Shown here one piece after another: positions 1 to 12,173 of a stretch of DNA of 61,298 nt (the stretch's first letter is position 1; each line of letters starts with the position of its first letter). The notes under the pieces are model-generated. The model was not told where the DNA came from, did not search any database, and worked only from the letters and a program-made list of their open reading frames with translations. The DNA comes from Microbacterium sp. GTDB taxonomy: Bacteria > Actinomycetota > Actinomycetes > Actinomycetales > Microbacteriaceae. The translations under genes and the position numbers were made by a program. Location: positions 1-61,298 of the forward strand of contig JAQZBG010000003.1 in NCBI GenBank assembly GCA_029239165.1. Reading direction: 5' to 3'.

Positions 1-2
1 AG

Positions 3-98
3 GTGGGCCCTTCCACCGGACGTGTCGTCACCGTCGTGATGCCGCAACTCGCCGAGGGGCGTTGCCTCGTCGGCACCACTCGTCCGATCGACTGGTGA
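3..98 (+). CDS. C-terminal fragment of an unidentified protein (5' truncated by window edge; ...GRVVTVVMPQLAEGRCLVGTTRPIDW*)
   Basis: Open frame from window start to TGA at 96-98; too short to assign a family. Confidence 0.35.
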   Translation: MGPSTGRVVTVVMPQLAEGRCLVGTTRPIDW

Positions 99-548
99 CC
101 TAGCGCGAGCCCGTTCGGCCGGAGCGTCGATCTCCGACGCCAACAGAAAGAGGGTCGTCGGTGGCGCTGAGTACAACTATCTCGACCTCTGGCTCTCGCT
201 GATCATCCACTGACGCGATGAGCCTGTCGAGGTCTTTCTGGTTGAGACGCGGCGCGGGGCTGCTCTCATCGATGCGTCCGTAGGTGCGTTCTCGACAGAG
301 TGCGCGCGACGAGGATGCGCCAGAAGAGGTTGACTCCGTCACCCGAGGCATGCTGAACATCCGCGGGTTCGTGACCGAGCTCATTGATGATCTTGGACGC
401 CCTGGACCCCCGCAGGCGGCGGAGCGCAGCCCGGACTCTGGGGAATCGTCTGAGGCGCCAACCCGGAGGTAGTCTTAGGTAGATTTCCGCACCGCTTCAG
501 CAGTGCGATGGCAGGTTCGATTCTGATCAGCAAAGGTGTTTAAACGGT

Positions 549-2228
<1,680 letters not shown>

Positions 2229-2235
2229 GATCACG

Positions 2236-2721
2236 ATGTCCGCTTCACCGGGGCCGCGCCTGCACATCCCGATCCACCTCCGCTGGGGTGACCTGGATGC
2301 GTTCAACCACGTCAACAACACCTCGATGCTCAAACTGCTCGAAGAAGCTCGAGTCAGAGCATTCTGGCGTGCCGGCCCCGGTGAGGAGGCGCCCTCGACA
2401 GCCGTGCTCGACTCCGGTATCGACGAGGGCATCCTGACGCTCATCGCGCGCCAGGAGATCGAGTACCTCGCACCGGTGCCGTATCAGCGGCGCCCGCTCG
2501 AGGTGCAGATGTGGTTCGGCAAGCTCGGCGGCTCGAGCGTCGAAGTCTGCTACGAGGTGCACAACGACCCGACCGCCGAACCGCGACAGATCTACGCGCG
2601 GTCGACGGCGATCATCGTTCTCGTCGACGCGAAGACAGGACGACCCACCCGACTCACGCAGGAGATGCGCGACGCGTGGGAGCCGTACGTGGGCAGCTCT
2701 ATCGAGTACACCCACCGCTGA
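2236..2721 (+). CDS. Acyl-CoA thioesterase (hotdog fold, 4HBT-like)
   Basis: HIPIHLRWGDLDAFNHVNNTSMLKLLEEAR motif. Confidence 0.85.
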   Translation: MSASPGPRLHIPIHLRWGDLDAFNHVNNTSMLKLLEEARVRAFWRAGPGEEAPSTAVLDSGIDEGILTLIARQEIEYLAPVPYQRRPLEVQMWFGKLGGSSVEVCYEVHNDPTAEPRQIYARSTAIIVLVDAKTGRPTRLTQEMRDAWEPYVGSSIEYTHR

Positions 2722-2767
2722 GGCCTGCTGCGGAGGGGTGAGACATCCGCTCCCGCACGGAGCTCCG

Positions 2768-3658
2768 TCAGGGGGTCTCCGCTGGCACCCTGATCATGAT
2801 CTCCTGGGCGACGCTGGCGACCAGGGCCCCCTCACGGGTGTAGATGCGTCCGGTGGCAAGACCCCGACCGCCCCGCGCGTTCGGTGACGCCTGCACATAC
2901 AGCAGCCACTCGTCGACGCGCGCCGGACGATGCCACCACATCGCGTGATCGAGGCTGGCGACCTTCAGACCAGGAAGTGCCCAATAGACGCCGTGGGCCC
3001 GCAGAATCGACTCCTGGATCGTCATATCGCTCAGGTAGGCCAGAGCTGCGCGGTGCAGGCGCTGGTCATCGGGTAGCGGCGCACGCAACCGCATCCACAC
3101 GGCCTGACGAGGCACCTGAGCATCCGCGCTCGGCAGATACATCGGAGAGTCGACGTGCCGGACGTCGGCTGCCCGTTCACTGAGCATCCGCGTAGTGCCT
3201 TCGGGCAGGCCGCGGACGCGCTCCTCGTCCGGTACGAGGTCGTCGGGGTCGGGAATCCCCGCCGGCATCGGCTCGGCATGCTCCACGCCGGGATCCGCGT
3301 CCTGGAAGGAGGCGATCATCGAGAAGATCGGCACGCCGTTCTGGTACGCCTGGGTCCGCCGGGTCGAGAAAGATCGGCCGTCGTGGATCCGGTCGACGGC
3401 GATCGTGATTCCCTGGCCCGCGTCCCCGGGGCGCAGGAAGTACCCGTGCATCGAGTGCACCGCACGATCCTCGGGGAGCGTCCGTTCGGCCGCGAGGAGA
3501 GCTTGAGCGAGAACCTGGCCGCCGTAGATACGACCGCTCGGCATCGGGTGCGAGGATCCGGTGAAGATGTCCTCTGTGGTGCGGGCCTGAGCCGCGTCGA
3601 GATCGAGGACCTCGAGGAGTCTCTCGACAGTCTGGATGGCGTGTTGTTCCGCGCTCAT
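2768..3658 (-). CDS. tesB: Acyl-CoA thioesterase II (TesB-like)
   Basis: Double hotdog sequence: GRIYGGQVLAQALLAAERTL, HSMHGYFLRPGD, LDHAMWWHRP; start chosen at MSAEQHAIQ. Confidence 0.88.
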   Translation of the reverse strand: MSAEQHAIQTVERLLEVLDLDAAQARTTEDIFTGSSHPMPSGRIYGGQVLAQALLAAERTLPEDRAVHSMHGYFLRPGDAGQGITIAVDRIHDGRSFSTRRTQAYQNGVPIFSMIASFQDADPGVEHAEPMPAGIPDPDDLVPDEERVRGLPEGTTRMLSERAADVRHVDSPMYLPSADAQVPRQAVWMRLRAPLPDDQRLHRAALAYLSDMTIQESILRAHGVYWALPGLKVASLDHAMWWHRPARVDEWLLYVQASPNARGGRGLATGRIYTREGALVASVAQEIMIRVPAETP

Positions 3659-3708
3659 GTGTTCCTCTCCGCGACCCCACATGCCGCACCGTTGGTAGTT
3701 TAGAACGC

Positions 3709-4374
3709 GTGCCTCATCACCTCCTCCTCGCCGACCCCGACACCGCGAAGGATGTTCTGACCTTCGTCGGTCGAGCGACCAGGATCACCGACGAAGGCGT
3801 GCGCCTGCAGGCGGCGAACGGTGTGCTCGCGCTGACCACCGCTGTACTCGCGCCACAGGGTCTGTTCGATCAGACGCCGACCATCCTCGCGATGCGCATC
3901 GTGCATGCCGACCCTGAGCTCGAGTGCGACGTCGTCGTCGACGAGCTCTCGAAGACCGATGACGCCGATCGGCTCACGCTCCCCGAAACCGGTCTCTCCC
4001 CGGCCTGGGCCGGCGTCGCCCCGCCTCGAAGTGCGTGGACGCCGGAGGGGACGCTGGCCGCATCCGTGATCGCGCAGCGCGCGCAATGGGGAATCTCGGC
4101 CGTCGCGCGGGGAGCCGGCCTCGGTTCGGGTGAGGAAGCAGTCCGCGTGCTCCGCGCCGCGATCTGGGGCGAACCGGATGAGGATCTCGGGGGTCTGCCT
4201 CGCGGCGCGGCGTTCGCCGCCGACGCGATGGGGTTCATCTCCGGCGAAGAGCAAGTCCGGCTTTCACGATCCGGCAGGTGGACCCGTCTAGCCTTCCGTC
4301 GCGGTCATGTACTGGTTCGTGGCCCTGTGGCCGCCGGGCTGACGGGCGTCCGTTCCACCGGTCCTGCCGCATAG
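3709..4374 (+). CDS. Conserved actinobacterial hypothetical protein
   Basis: Long ORF (GTG start) with coding-like composition, no recognised domain. Confidence 0.65.
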   Translation: MPHHLLLADPDTAKDVLTFVGRATRITDEGVRLQAANGVLALTTAVLAPQGLFDQTPTILAMRIVHADPELECDVVVDELSKTDDADRLTLPETGLSPAWAGVAPPRSAWTPEGTLAASVIAQRAQWGISAVARGAGLGSGEEAVRVLRAAIWGEPDEDLGGLPRGAAFAADAMGFISGEEQVRLSRSGRWTRLAFRRGHVLVRGPVAAGLTGVRSTGPAA

Positions 4375-4400
4375 GGCGCGCGCACCTCCAGCCGCGTTCG

Positions 4401-6068
4401 TCAACCCGCAGCTGTCGCGGCCGCGCGGCCGGCGGCTCTGCCGGAGAACAAGCAGCCGCCGAGGAAGGTGCCCTCGAGCGCGCGATAGCCGTGGACCCCT
4501 CCACCACCGAAGCCGCTCGCCTCACCGGCGGCGTAGAGACCCGGGATCGGCTCGCCCGCCGCGTTCAATGCGCGGCCCTGGAGATCGGTGTTGATGCCCC
4601 CGAGCGACTTGCGCGTGAGGACGTGGAGTTTGACTGCTACGAGCGGCCCCGCGCTCGCGTCCTGCAGACGATGCGGTGCCGCGGTCCGGATCAGCTTGTC
4701 GCCTCGATAGCCGCGCATGGAACGCAGCATGCCGATCTGCGCGTCCTTCGTGAAGTCGTTGTCCATCTCGCGGTCTCGCGCGAGAACCTCGCGGCGGACA
4801 TTGTCGATGTCGAGGAACTCGCCGCCGGGGTGCCGCTGCATCTGCTCGAGCAGCGAGTCGAGGTCGTTCTCGACGATGAAATCCTCTCCCTCTTCGAGGA
4901 ACGACTGCACGGGTCCGGTCGGTCCTTTGGCGAGCCTCGACTTCAGCAGCAACGGCACGTCTTTGCCGGTGAGGTCGGGATTCTGTTCGCTGCCCGAAAG
5001 CGCGAACTCCTTCTCGACGATCTGCCGTGAGGTGACGAACCATGAATGGTCGTGACCGGTCGTGCGCAGGTGTTCGAGCGTTCCCAGCGTGTCGAATCCC
5101 GGGAACAGTGGGACGGGGAGGCGTCTGCCCGTCGCGTCCAACCAGAGCGAAGACGGTCCGGGCAGGATCCGGATGCCGTGAGACGGCCACACCGGATCCC
5201 AGTTCGAGATGCCCTCGACGTAATGCCACATGCGGTCGCCGTTGATGAACCGCGCGCCGGCGGCCTCGCTGACGCTGTACATCGATCCGTCGACGTAAGC
5301 CGGTACCCCCGTGAGCATGTGCTCTGGCGGAGTGCCGAGACGTTCGGGCCAGGCGGCCCGTACGAGATTGTGATTGCCTCCGATGCCACCGGAGGAGACG
5401 ATGGTCGCGCCAGCCGTGACCTCGAAGTCGCCGACGATCTCGCGGGACGACACGGCACCGCGCACAGCACTCGACGAGGCGAGGATGCTGCCGCGCGCAC
5501 CGGTGACCGCCCCACCTGTCACGACGAGCTCGGAGACCCGGTGCCGTGCGAGGACGGTCAGCCGCCCTTCGCGCTCGCCCTGCTCGACGGCGGCTGCGAA
5601 GGGAGCAACGATGCCGGGGCCAGTGCCCCAGGTGATGTGGAATCGTGGCACGGAGTTACCCGGCCCGATCGCGCCATAGCCGCCGCGTTCCGCCCAGCCC
5701 ACGACGGGGAAGAAACCCACGCCGCGCTCGCGCAGCCATGACCGCTTCTCGCCGGCCGCGAACTGCAAGTAAGCCTCTGCCCACCGCTGGGGCCATTCGT
5801 CTTCCGGCCGATCGAATCCGGCGTTGCCGAACCAGTCCTGCGTCGCGAGCTCGAGAGAGTCCTTGATGCCGAATCGCCGCTGTTCCGGCGAGTCGACGAA
5901 GAAGAGCCCGCCGAACGACCACCACGCCTGTCCGCCGAGGTTCGTCCGTGGCTCCTGGTCAACGAGGACGACTCGACGCCCGGCCTCGAGAGCCTCGGAG
6001 GCGGCTACCAGCCCGGCCAGCCCCCATCCGATGACCAGAACATCCGTGGACAGGGGCTTCGTCGTCAT
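4401..6068 (-). CDS. FAD-binding dehydrogenase (fumarate reductase / 3-ketosteroid dehydrogenase-like flavoprotein)
   Basis: N-terminal [31 protein letters not shown] dinucleotide-binding fold; C-terminal [35 protein letters not shown]. Confidence 0.88.
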   Translation of the reverse strand: MTTKPLSTDVLVIGWGLAGLVAASEALEAGRRVVLVDQEPRTNLGGQAWWSFGGLFFVDSPEQRRFGIKDSLELATQDWFGNAGFDRPEDEWPQRWAEAYLQFAAGEKRSWLRERGVGFFPVVGWAERGGYGAIGPGNSVPRFHITWGTGPGIVAPFAAAVEQGEREGRLTVLARHRVSELVVTGGAVTGARGSILASSSAVRGAVSSREIVGDFEVTAGATIVSSGGIGGNHNLVRAAWPERLGTPPEHMLTGVPAYVDGSMYSVSEAAGARFINGDRMWHYVEGISNWDPVWPSHGIRILPGPSSLWLDATGRRLPVPLFPGFDTLGTLEHLRTTGHDHSWFVTSRQIVEKEFALSGSEQNPDLTGKDVPLLLKSRLAKGPTGPVQSFLEEGEDFIVENDLDSLLEQMQRHPGGEFLDIDNVRREVLARDREMDNDFTKDAQIGMLRSMRGYRGDKLIRTAAPHRLQDASAGPLVAVKLHVLTRKSLGGINTDLQGRALNAAGEPIPGLYAAGEASGFGGGGVHGYRALEGTFLGGCLFSGRAAGRAAATAAG

Positions 6069-6514
6069 GAGTTCTCCGTTGATTCCTGACGTGCTCGGGT
6101 CTCGAGCGTGGGGCGTCCGCCGGGAGCAGCACCGATCCCCGAAGGCTCGAATGTGTTCACCATGGCATACGCGGCGCGCTCCAGGTAGTCCCAGAGCGTT
6201 GCTTCGTGCAGAGGAGACAACTGCGCCTCGTCCACGGCGGTCCGCATATGACGAAGCCAACGATCGCGGGCGTCCGCGTCGATGTGGAAGGGCATGTGCC
6301 GCATACGGAGGCGGGGGTGCCCCCGGGTGTCGCCGTACGTCGTCGGGCCGCCCCAGTACTGCTCGAGGAACATCCGGAGTCGGTCCTCGGCGGGACCGAG
6401 ATCCTTCTCGGGGTACATCGGCTTCATCACCGGATCGAGCGCGACCTCGCGGTAGAACACGGACACGATCTTCGTGAACGTCTCGTGGCCGCCGATCTCG
6501 TCGTAGAACGTCAC
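6065..6514 (-). CDS. glbO: Group II truncated hemoglobin (trHbO-like globin)
   Basis: [36 protein letters not shown]...[32 protein letters not shown] is typical of trHb group II. Confidence 0.92.
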   Translation of the reverse strand: MTFYDEIGGHETFTKIVSVFYREVALDPVMKPMYPEKDLGPAEDRLRMFLEQYWGGPTTYGDTRGHPRLRMRHMPFHIDADARDRWLRHMRTAVDEAQLSPLHEATLWDYLERAAYAMVNTFEPSGIGAAPGGRPTLETRARQESTENS

Positions 6515-7587
6515 TTCTGGGGGCTCCCATCATCGTTCGGCTTCTTGCGCCGCCAGATCCCGCGGTCGGGGATCACGGGCACGCCTGTCACGGCGTTCGG
6601 TCGTGTCCTGGGCGGATTCGCCCCGCGAACACGGCGTGCCCCATCGAGTCCGGTCGGGGCGACGTCCACCATTCGCGGCACGCTGATCTCCTTCTCGAGG
6701 AGTGCCGCGCGCAGGCGACGACGCAGCTCCTGCGCCACGTCGTCCTTCGCATTCGCGCGCGCCTTGATCACGATCCGGACGACGAGTGCGTCGCCGTCGA
6801 TCGATTCCAGGCCCCAGAGCTCGGGCTTCTCGATGATGCGCGTGCGCCACTTGGGGTCTTTCGCCAACCCCTGTGCGGTCTCGAGCATGATCTGCTCGAC
6901 CTGCTCGAGGTCCGAGTCGGCGGGGACCCCGAGGTCGATGATCGATCGCGCCCATCCCTGGGACATGTTGCCGATGCGGGTGACCTCGCCGTTGCGCACG
7001 TACCAGAGGGTGCCGTTCACGTCCCGCACCTGGGTGATGCGCACACTGACGTACTCGACGACACCACTGGCGAGCCCCAGATCGACGACGTCGCCGATGC
7101 CGATCTGGTCTTCCGCGACGAGGAACATGCCGTTGAGCACGTCCTTGACGATGTTCTGGGCGCCGAAACCGAGTCCAGCGCCGACCGCCGCCGTCAGCAG
7201 CGTCAGAGAACCGAGGAGGCTCTGATCGAGGGCGTTCACGATGAGTACGATCGCGATGATCACCAGCATCACGTTCACGATGTTCTGCAGGATCGTACCC
7301 AGGGTTCGGGTCCGCTGCACCAGACGCATGTCGGCGAGCGGCGACCGCTCTAGGGCCTGCGTGTCGTCGACCGATGCCTTGTTCTTGGCGCTGTCGACGA
7401 TGCGGTGCACGACCCGTCGGATGACCAGACGCAGGATGAGCCCGATCACGACGCAGCTGGCGATGATGATCGCTACGGTGAGGGCCTTCATCCCCGCCGC
7501 GGCCAGCCAGGTCAGCAAGTTCGTCGCCCAGTCGGGAAGCTCGGACGGGGAGGGGGGAGGTGTTGTCGTCGAGGGAAGGATCATCAC
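6511..7587 (-). CDS. Mechanosensitive ion channel MscS family protein
   Basis: TM helices followed by [33 protein letters not shown]. Confidence 0.92.
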   Translation of the reverse strand: MMILPSTTTPPPSPSELPDWATNLLTWLAAAGMKALTVAIIIASCVVIGLILRLVIRRVVHRIVDSAKNKASVDDTQALERSPLADMRLVQRTRTLGTILQNIVNVMLVIIAIVLIVNALDQSLLGSLTLLTAAVGAGLGFGAQNIVKDVLNGMFLVAEDQIGIGDVVDLGLASGVVEYVSVRITQVRDVNGTLWYVRNGEVTRIGNMSQGWARSIIDLGVPADSDLEQVEQIMLETAQGLAKDPKWRTRIIEKPELWGLESIDGDALVVRIVIKARANAKDDVAQELRRRLRAALLEKEISVPRMVDVAPTGLDGARRVRGANPPRTRPNAVTGVPVIPDRGIWRRKKPNDDGSPQK

Positions 7588-7733
7588 TGACGATCCTAGC
7601 GAGGGGGCCTCTGTGCGGGCTGGACGGTCACCGTTCGAAAACGGAGATCGCCCGTTGCCGAGCCGGTGTGTCTTCGGCGAAGACGCCGGCTCAGAACAGG
7701 TCGATCTCCATTCTCGCGGTCAGTGGGTGGCGG

Positions 7734-10286
7734 TCAGTCCTCCGCGTCGCGTGCCTGTGCGGCGAGTGCGCGCTCCACGTCGGCGAGGTTCTCGAGGACC
7801 AGGCGCCGAAGAGCCGGTGCAGCGTCCTGATTCGCGGTCAGCCACGCGCGCGTCGCGTCACGGAGCGCGACGTCCGCGAGAGCGGTCGGGAAGAGTCCGA
7901 CGATCAGGTACTGGGCGATCTGGTAGGTGCGTGATTCCCAGATGGGCAGCAGCATGTCGAAGTACGCGGGGACGAACTCGCTCAGCACTGCCGCGCCGGC
8001 AGGATGCGTGAAACCGAGCGCAGCGGAGCGCACGATCGTGTTGGGGGCATCGTCTCGCTCGATGAGCGAAGCCCAGGCGGCCTTCTTGGAAGCTGAGTCC
8101 GGCAGGGACGCACGCGCCTGTGCAGCGAACTCTCCACCCTTGGCGGTGTTGTCCGCCGCAAGAGCGGCATCGATGGTCGCGGCATCCGTGGCGCCGATCG
8201 TCGCCAGGCCCACCAGCAGCTGCCAGTTCAGGTCGGCGTCGATCTCCAGACCGGGAAGCGTCTCCTCGCCGGAGCGCAGGCGGCCCACCACGCCGGCGTG
8301 CTCCGGGGTCACCAGGGCGTTCGCGAAGGCGGTGACGAACTGCAGTTGGCTGTCGCTGCCAGGCTCGGCCGACTCTGCCAGGCTCCACAGACCATCTGCG
8401 ATCTTGAGCCGAGCCGCCTCGCGCGCAGCGGGAGCGACGTAGAGCGTGGCGGCCGTCCGCAACTGAGCGAGTGTGGTGCGGACGGTGGTGGACTCGGTCT
8501 CCCGGCCGATGTTTCCCAGCACGAGGTCGATGTAGGCGGAGGCTGCCGTCTCGGCATCCCGCGTCTGATCCCACGCGGCGCCCCACACGAGGGAGCGGGC
8601 GAGCGGATCGTGGATGTCGGCCAGGTGGGCGATCGCGGTGGCGAGCGACTTCTCGTCGAGTCGGATCTTGGCGTACGCCAAGTCCTCGTCGTTGAGCAGG
8701 ACGAGGTCGGGGCGGGCGATGCCCTGCAGCTCTGGGACCTCGGTGCGGTCGCCGTCGACGTCCACCTCGAGGTAGTGCGTGCGGGTGAGTGCACCGTTGG
8801 TGAGCGTGTAGAAGCCGATGCCCAGTCGGTGGGGTCGAATCGTGGGATAGTCCGCGGGTGCGGTCTGCGTGATGGCGAAGCGGGAGATCGTGCCGTCGTG
8901 GTTCTCAACGATAACCGGCTCCAGCGTGTTGACGCCGGCGGTCTCCAGCCACTTCTTCGACCAGGTGCTGAGGTCGCGACCACTGGTGGCCTCGAGCTCC
9001 GAGAGCAAGTCGTTCAACTCGGTGTTCCCCCAGGAGTGCTTCTGGAAGTACTGGGACACACCGGCGAAGAACGCCTCGATGCCGACCCAGGCCGCGAGCT
9101 GCTTCAGGACAGACCCGCCTTTGGCGTACGTGATGCCGTCGAAGTTGACCTGTACATCTTCCAGATCGTTGATCTCCGCGACGATCGGGTGCGTCGAAGG
9201 AAGCTGGTCCTGGCGGTAGGCCCAGGTCTTCTCCATCGCGTTGAAGGTGGTCCACGCCTCGGTCCACTCGGTGGCCTCGGCAGTGGCGATGGTGGATGCC
9301 CACTCGGCGAAAGACTCGTTCAGCCAGAGGTCGTTCCACCACTTCATCGTGACGAGGTCGCCGAACCACATGTGCGCGAGCTCATGAAGGATCGTGACGA
9401 CGCGGCGCTCCTTGACGGCATCGGTCACCTTGCTGCGGAAGACGTAGGTCTCCGTGAACGTCACCGCTCCCGCGTTCTCCATCGCCCCGGCGTTGAACTC
9501 CGGGACGAAGAGCTGGTCGTACTTGGCGAACGGGTACGGAACCCCGAACTTCGACTCGTAGTACGCGAAGCCCTCGCGGGTCTTGTCGAAGATGTACTCG
9601 GCATCGAGGTGCTGCCACAGGCTCTTGCGTCCATAGACGCCGAGGGGGACCACCCGGCCGGAGGCGCTGGTCAGCTCCGAGAACGTGGATTCGTAGGGCC
9701 CGGCGACGAGTGCGGTGATGTAGGAGGAGATCCGCGGGGTCGGCTCGAAGCCCCAGGTGGCCGTGGTGTGGTCGTCGTGCACGATGGGTTCGGGCGTCGG
9801 GGAGTTGGAGATGACCTTCCACGCGGCCGGCGCCGTCACGGTGAACTGGAAGGTCGCCTTGAGGTCGGGCTGCTCGAACACGGCGAACACGCGACGCGAG
9901 TCCGGCACCTCGAACTGCGAGTACAGGTAGACCTCCCCGTCGACCGGGTCGACGAAGCGGTGCAGGCCCTCGCCGGTGTTCGTGTAGAAGCAGTCGGCGT
10001 CGACGACCAGCACGTTCTCGGCCTGCAGCCCGCTGAGCGCGATGCGAGAGTCGGCGAAGACCTCGTTCGGATCGAGCTGCTCGCCGTTGAGGGAGATCTC
10101 CCGCACGTCGCGGGCGATCAGGTCGATGAAGGTGAAGCTCTCCGGAGTCGCGGTGAAGCGCACGACGCTTCGGGATCCGAAGATCTCGGCACCCTTGGTC
10201 AGATCGAGGGCGACTTCATAAGACTGAGTGTCGATGACGTCGCGGCGCTCCTGCGCTTCGATACGGGTGAGGTTCTCTCCAGGCAC
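7734..10286 (-). CDS. pepN: Aminopeptidase N (M1 family)
   Basis: GAMENAGAVTF and HELAHMWFGDLVTMKWWNDLWLNESFAEW zinc-binding motifs. Confidence 0.96.
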   Translation of the reverse strand: MPGENLTRIEAQERRDVIDTQSYEVALDLTKGAEIFGSRSVVRFTATPESFTFIDLIARDVREISLNGEQLDPNEVFADSRIALSGLQAENVLVVDADCFYTNTGEGLHRFVDPVDGEVYLYSQFEVPDSRRVFAVFEQPDLKATFQFTVTAPAAWKVISNSPTPEPIVHDDHTTATWGFEPTPRISSYITALVAGPYESTFSELTSASGRVVPLGVYGRKSLWQHLDAEYIFDKTREGFAYYESKFGVPYPFAKYDQLFVPEFNAGAMENAGAVTFTETYVFRSKVTDAVKERRVVTILHELAHMWFGDLVTMKWWNDLWLNESFAEWASTIATAEATEWTEAWTTFNAMEKTWAYRQDQLPSTHPIVAEINDLEDVQVNFDGITYAKGGSVLKQLAAWVGIEAFFAGVSQYFQKHSWGNTELNDLLSELEATSGRDLSTWSKKWLETAGVNTLEPVIVENHDGTISRFAITQTAPADYPTIRPHRLGIGFYTLTNGALTRTHYLEVDVDGDRTEVPELQGIARPDLVLLNDEDLAYAKIRLDEKSLATAIAHLADIHDPLARSLVWGAAWDQTRDAETAASAYIDLVLGNIGRETESTTVRTTLAQLRTAATLYVAPAAREAARLKIADGLWSLAESAEPGSDSQLQFVTAFANALVTPEHAGVVGRLRSGEETLPGLEIDADLNWQLLVGLATIGATDAATIDAALAADNTAKGGEFAAQARASLPDSASKKAAWASLIERDDAPNTIVRSAALGFTHPAGAAVLSEFVPAYFDMLLPIWESRTYQIAQYLIVGLFPTALADVALRDATRAWLTANQDAAPALRRLVLENLADVERALAAQARDAED

Positions 10287-10463
10287 AGCTTTACTCCCAG
10301 GGGTGAGGGGATGTCACCGGGGTCGGCGCAGTTGGCGCCGACGGCAACCATGACAGCCTACGCCAGTGCGGCGGGTGCCTCCTCGCATCGAAACCCGAGG
10401 ACAGAGGGATAGAAACGGTGCTGTGCGGACCTCAAGACTCCGCCGAAGTGAAAGGATGGAGGG

Positions 10464-11648
10464 GTGACTGCGATCGAGCCGAATGTCGTTCCCTTTGCCT
10501 CGCCTGCTGCCGCCGGCGGTGCACCCTTCGTGACCACGCCGGTCGCCTATGACGCGATCCTCCTCGCCGGGTTCGGTGGGCCCGAGGGGCAGGACGACGT
10601 GATCCCCTTCCTCCGGAATGTGACCCGCGGCCGGGGAATCCCCGATGAGCGGCTCGAGGAGGTCGCGCACCATTACCGGCACTTCGGCGGTGTGAGCCCG
10701 ATCAACGGCCAGAACCGTGTCCTGAAGGAAGCGCTCGCGAACGCCCTGGCCGAACGCGGGATCACACTTCCCGTGTACTGGGGCAACCGCAACTGGGCCC
10801 CGTATCTCGAAGAGGTCGTGGCCGAGGCGGCGAGCAACGGCCACAACACACTGCTGGCCTTCGCCACCAGTGCATACAGCTCCTTCTCCAGCTGCCGTCA
10901 GTATCGCGAGGACTTCGCGCGGATCCTGGAGGAGACCGGCCTGGGGGAGACGGTGACGATCGACAAGATCCGCCCCTTCTACGACCACCCCGGTTTCGTG
11001 GAGGCATTCGAGACCGGTGTCCGCGAGGCCGTGGAAGGCTTCCTGGCCGACGGCATCGCGGCGACGGAGATCCAGATCCTGTTCTCCACCCACAGCATCC
11101 CGACGGCCGACGCCGAGCGCTCCGGAGCCCGAGACATCGACTGGGGCGCGGGCGGGGCCTATGCCGCGCAGCATCTCGCTGTCGCCGCCTGGGTCATGGA
11201 TCGGGTTCGCGAGACGGTTCCTCGGGCGGCGGATGTCTCGTGGGAACTCGTCTACCAGTCCCGCTCTGGGCCGGCATCCCAGCCGTGGCTCGAGCCCGAC
11301 GTGTGCGACGTGATCGGCGAGCTGCCCGGTCGCGGCCGCAAGGCAGTGGCGGTCGTCCCCGTCGGCTTCATGAGCGATCACATGGAGGTCCTGTGGGACC
11401 TCGACACCGAAGCCTCTGAGGCTGCGGAGGAGGCCGGACTGGCGTTCACCCGCACGCCCACACCCGGTGTCGCACCGGCGTTCGTGGACGGCATCGTCGA
11501 TCTGATCCAGGAGCGTCTCCAGGGTCGACCCAACGAGGAGCGCGCCCATGTCACCTCTCTTCCCGGAGGCTTCGATGTCTGCCGGCCCGGGTGCTGTGAG
11601 AACATCCGGGCGGGGTTCAAGCCCGCCGCCGCCGGCATCGTCCCATGA
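10464..11648 (+). CDS. hemH: Ferrochelatase (actinobacterial coproporphyrin ferrochelatase type)
   Basis: LLAGFGGPEG, PVYWGNRNWAPYLEE, LFSTHSIP, VVPVGFMSDHMEVLWDLD; GTG start. Confidence 0.94.
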   Translation: MTAIEPNVVPFASPAAAGGAPFVTTPVAYDAILLAGFGGPEGQDDVIPFLRNVTRGRGIPDERLEEVAHHYRHFGGVSPINGQNRVLKEALANALAERGITLPVYWGNRNWAPYLEEVVAEAASNGHNTLLAFATSAYSSFSSCRQYREDFARILEETGLGETVTIDKIRPFYDHPGFVEAFETGVREAVEGFLADGIAATEIQILFSTHSIPTADAERSGARDIDWGAGGAYAAQHLAVAAWVMDRVRETVPRAADVSWELVYQSRSGPASQPWLEPDVCDVIGELPGRGRKAVAVVPVGFMSDHMEVLWDLDTEASEAAEEAGLAFTRTPTPGVAPAFVDGIVDLIQERLQGRPNEERAHVTSLPGGFDVCRPGCCENIRAGFKPAAAGIVP

Positions 11649-11686
11649 CCTCGGAGCCGACTGCCGCCGCTTCTAGGATGGGAATC

Positions 11687-12172
11687 ATGCGCATCCACAT
11701 CGCCACCGACCATGCGGGACTCGACTTCTCCACCCGGCTGCAGGAGCACCTGCGTGCTGCGGGGCACGATGTCGTCGATCATGGTCCGATCGAGTACGAC
11801 GCGGTCGACGACTATCCCGCGTTCTGCATCCGCGCAGCACAGGCGGTCATCGCCGAGCAACGCGGAGGAATCGACGCGCTCGGGGTGGTCTTCGGCGGCT
11901 CAGGGAACGGCGAGCAGATCGCAGCGAACAAGGTCGAAGGTGTGCGTGCCGCTCTGGTCTGGAACCTCTCCACGGCCGAACTGGCCCGTGAGCACAACGA
12001 CGCGAACGTTATCTCGATCGGCGCGAGGCAGCACACCTTCGAGGAAGTCACCTCATTCATCGATCGGTTCATCCAGACACCGTTCTCGGGTGATGAGCGC
12101 CACGTGCGACGGATCGGACAGATCGCGGACTTCGAGCGCGAGGGCTCCCTCCTCCCGGACCCGCGGGCCTGA
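11687..12172 (+). CDS. rpiB: Ribose-5-phosphate isomerase B
   Basis: MRIHIATDHAG...GVVFGGSGNGEQIAANKVEGVRAALVWN...ANVISIGARQ. Confidence 0.95.
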   Translation: MRIHIATDHAGLDFSTRLQEHLRAAGHDVVDHGPIEYDAVDDYPAFCIRAAQAVIAEQRGGIDALGVVFGGSGNGEQIAANKVEGVRAALVWNLSTAELAREHNDANVISIGARQHTFEEVTSFIDRFIQTPFSGDERHVRRIGQIADFEREGSLLPDPRA

Positions 12173-12173
12173 C

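Noticed and set aside
8298-10412. 704-aa plus-strand ORF opposite pepN
   Set aside because: Shadow ORF of a certain M1 peptidase; low-complexity Gly/Arg/Val composition without motifs.
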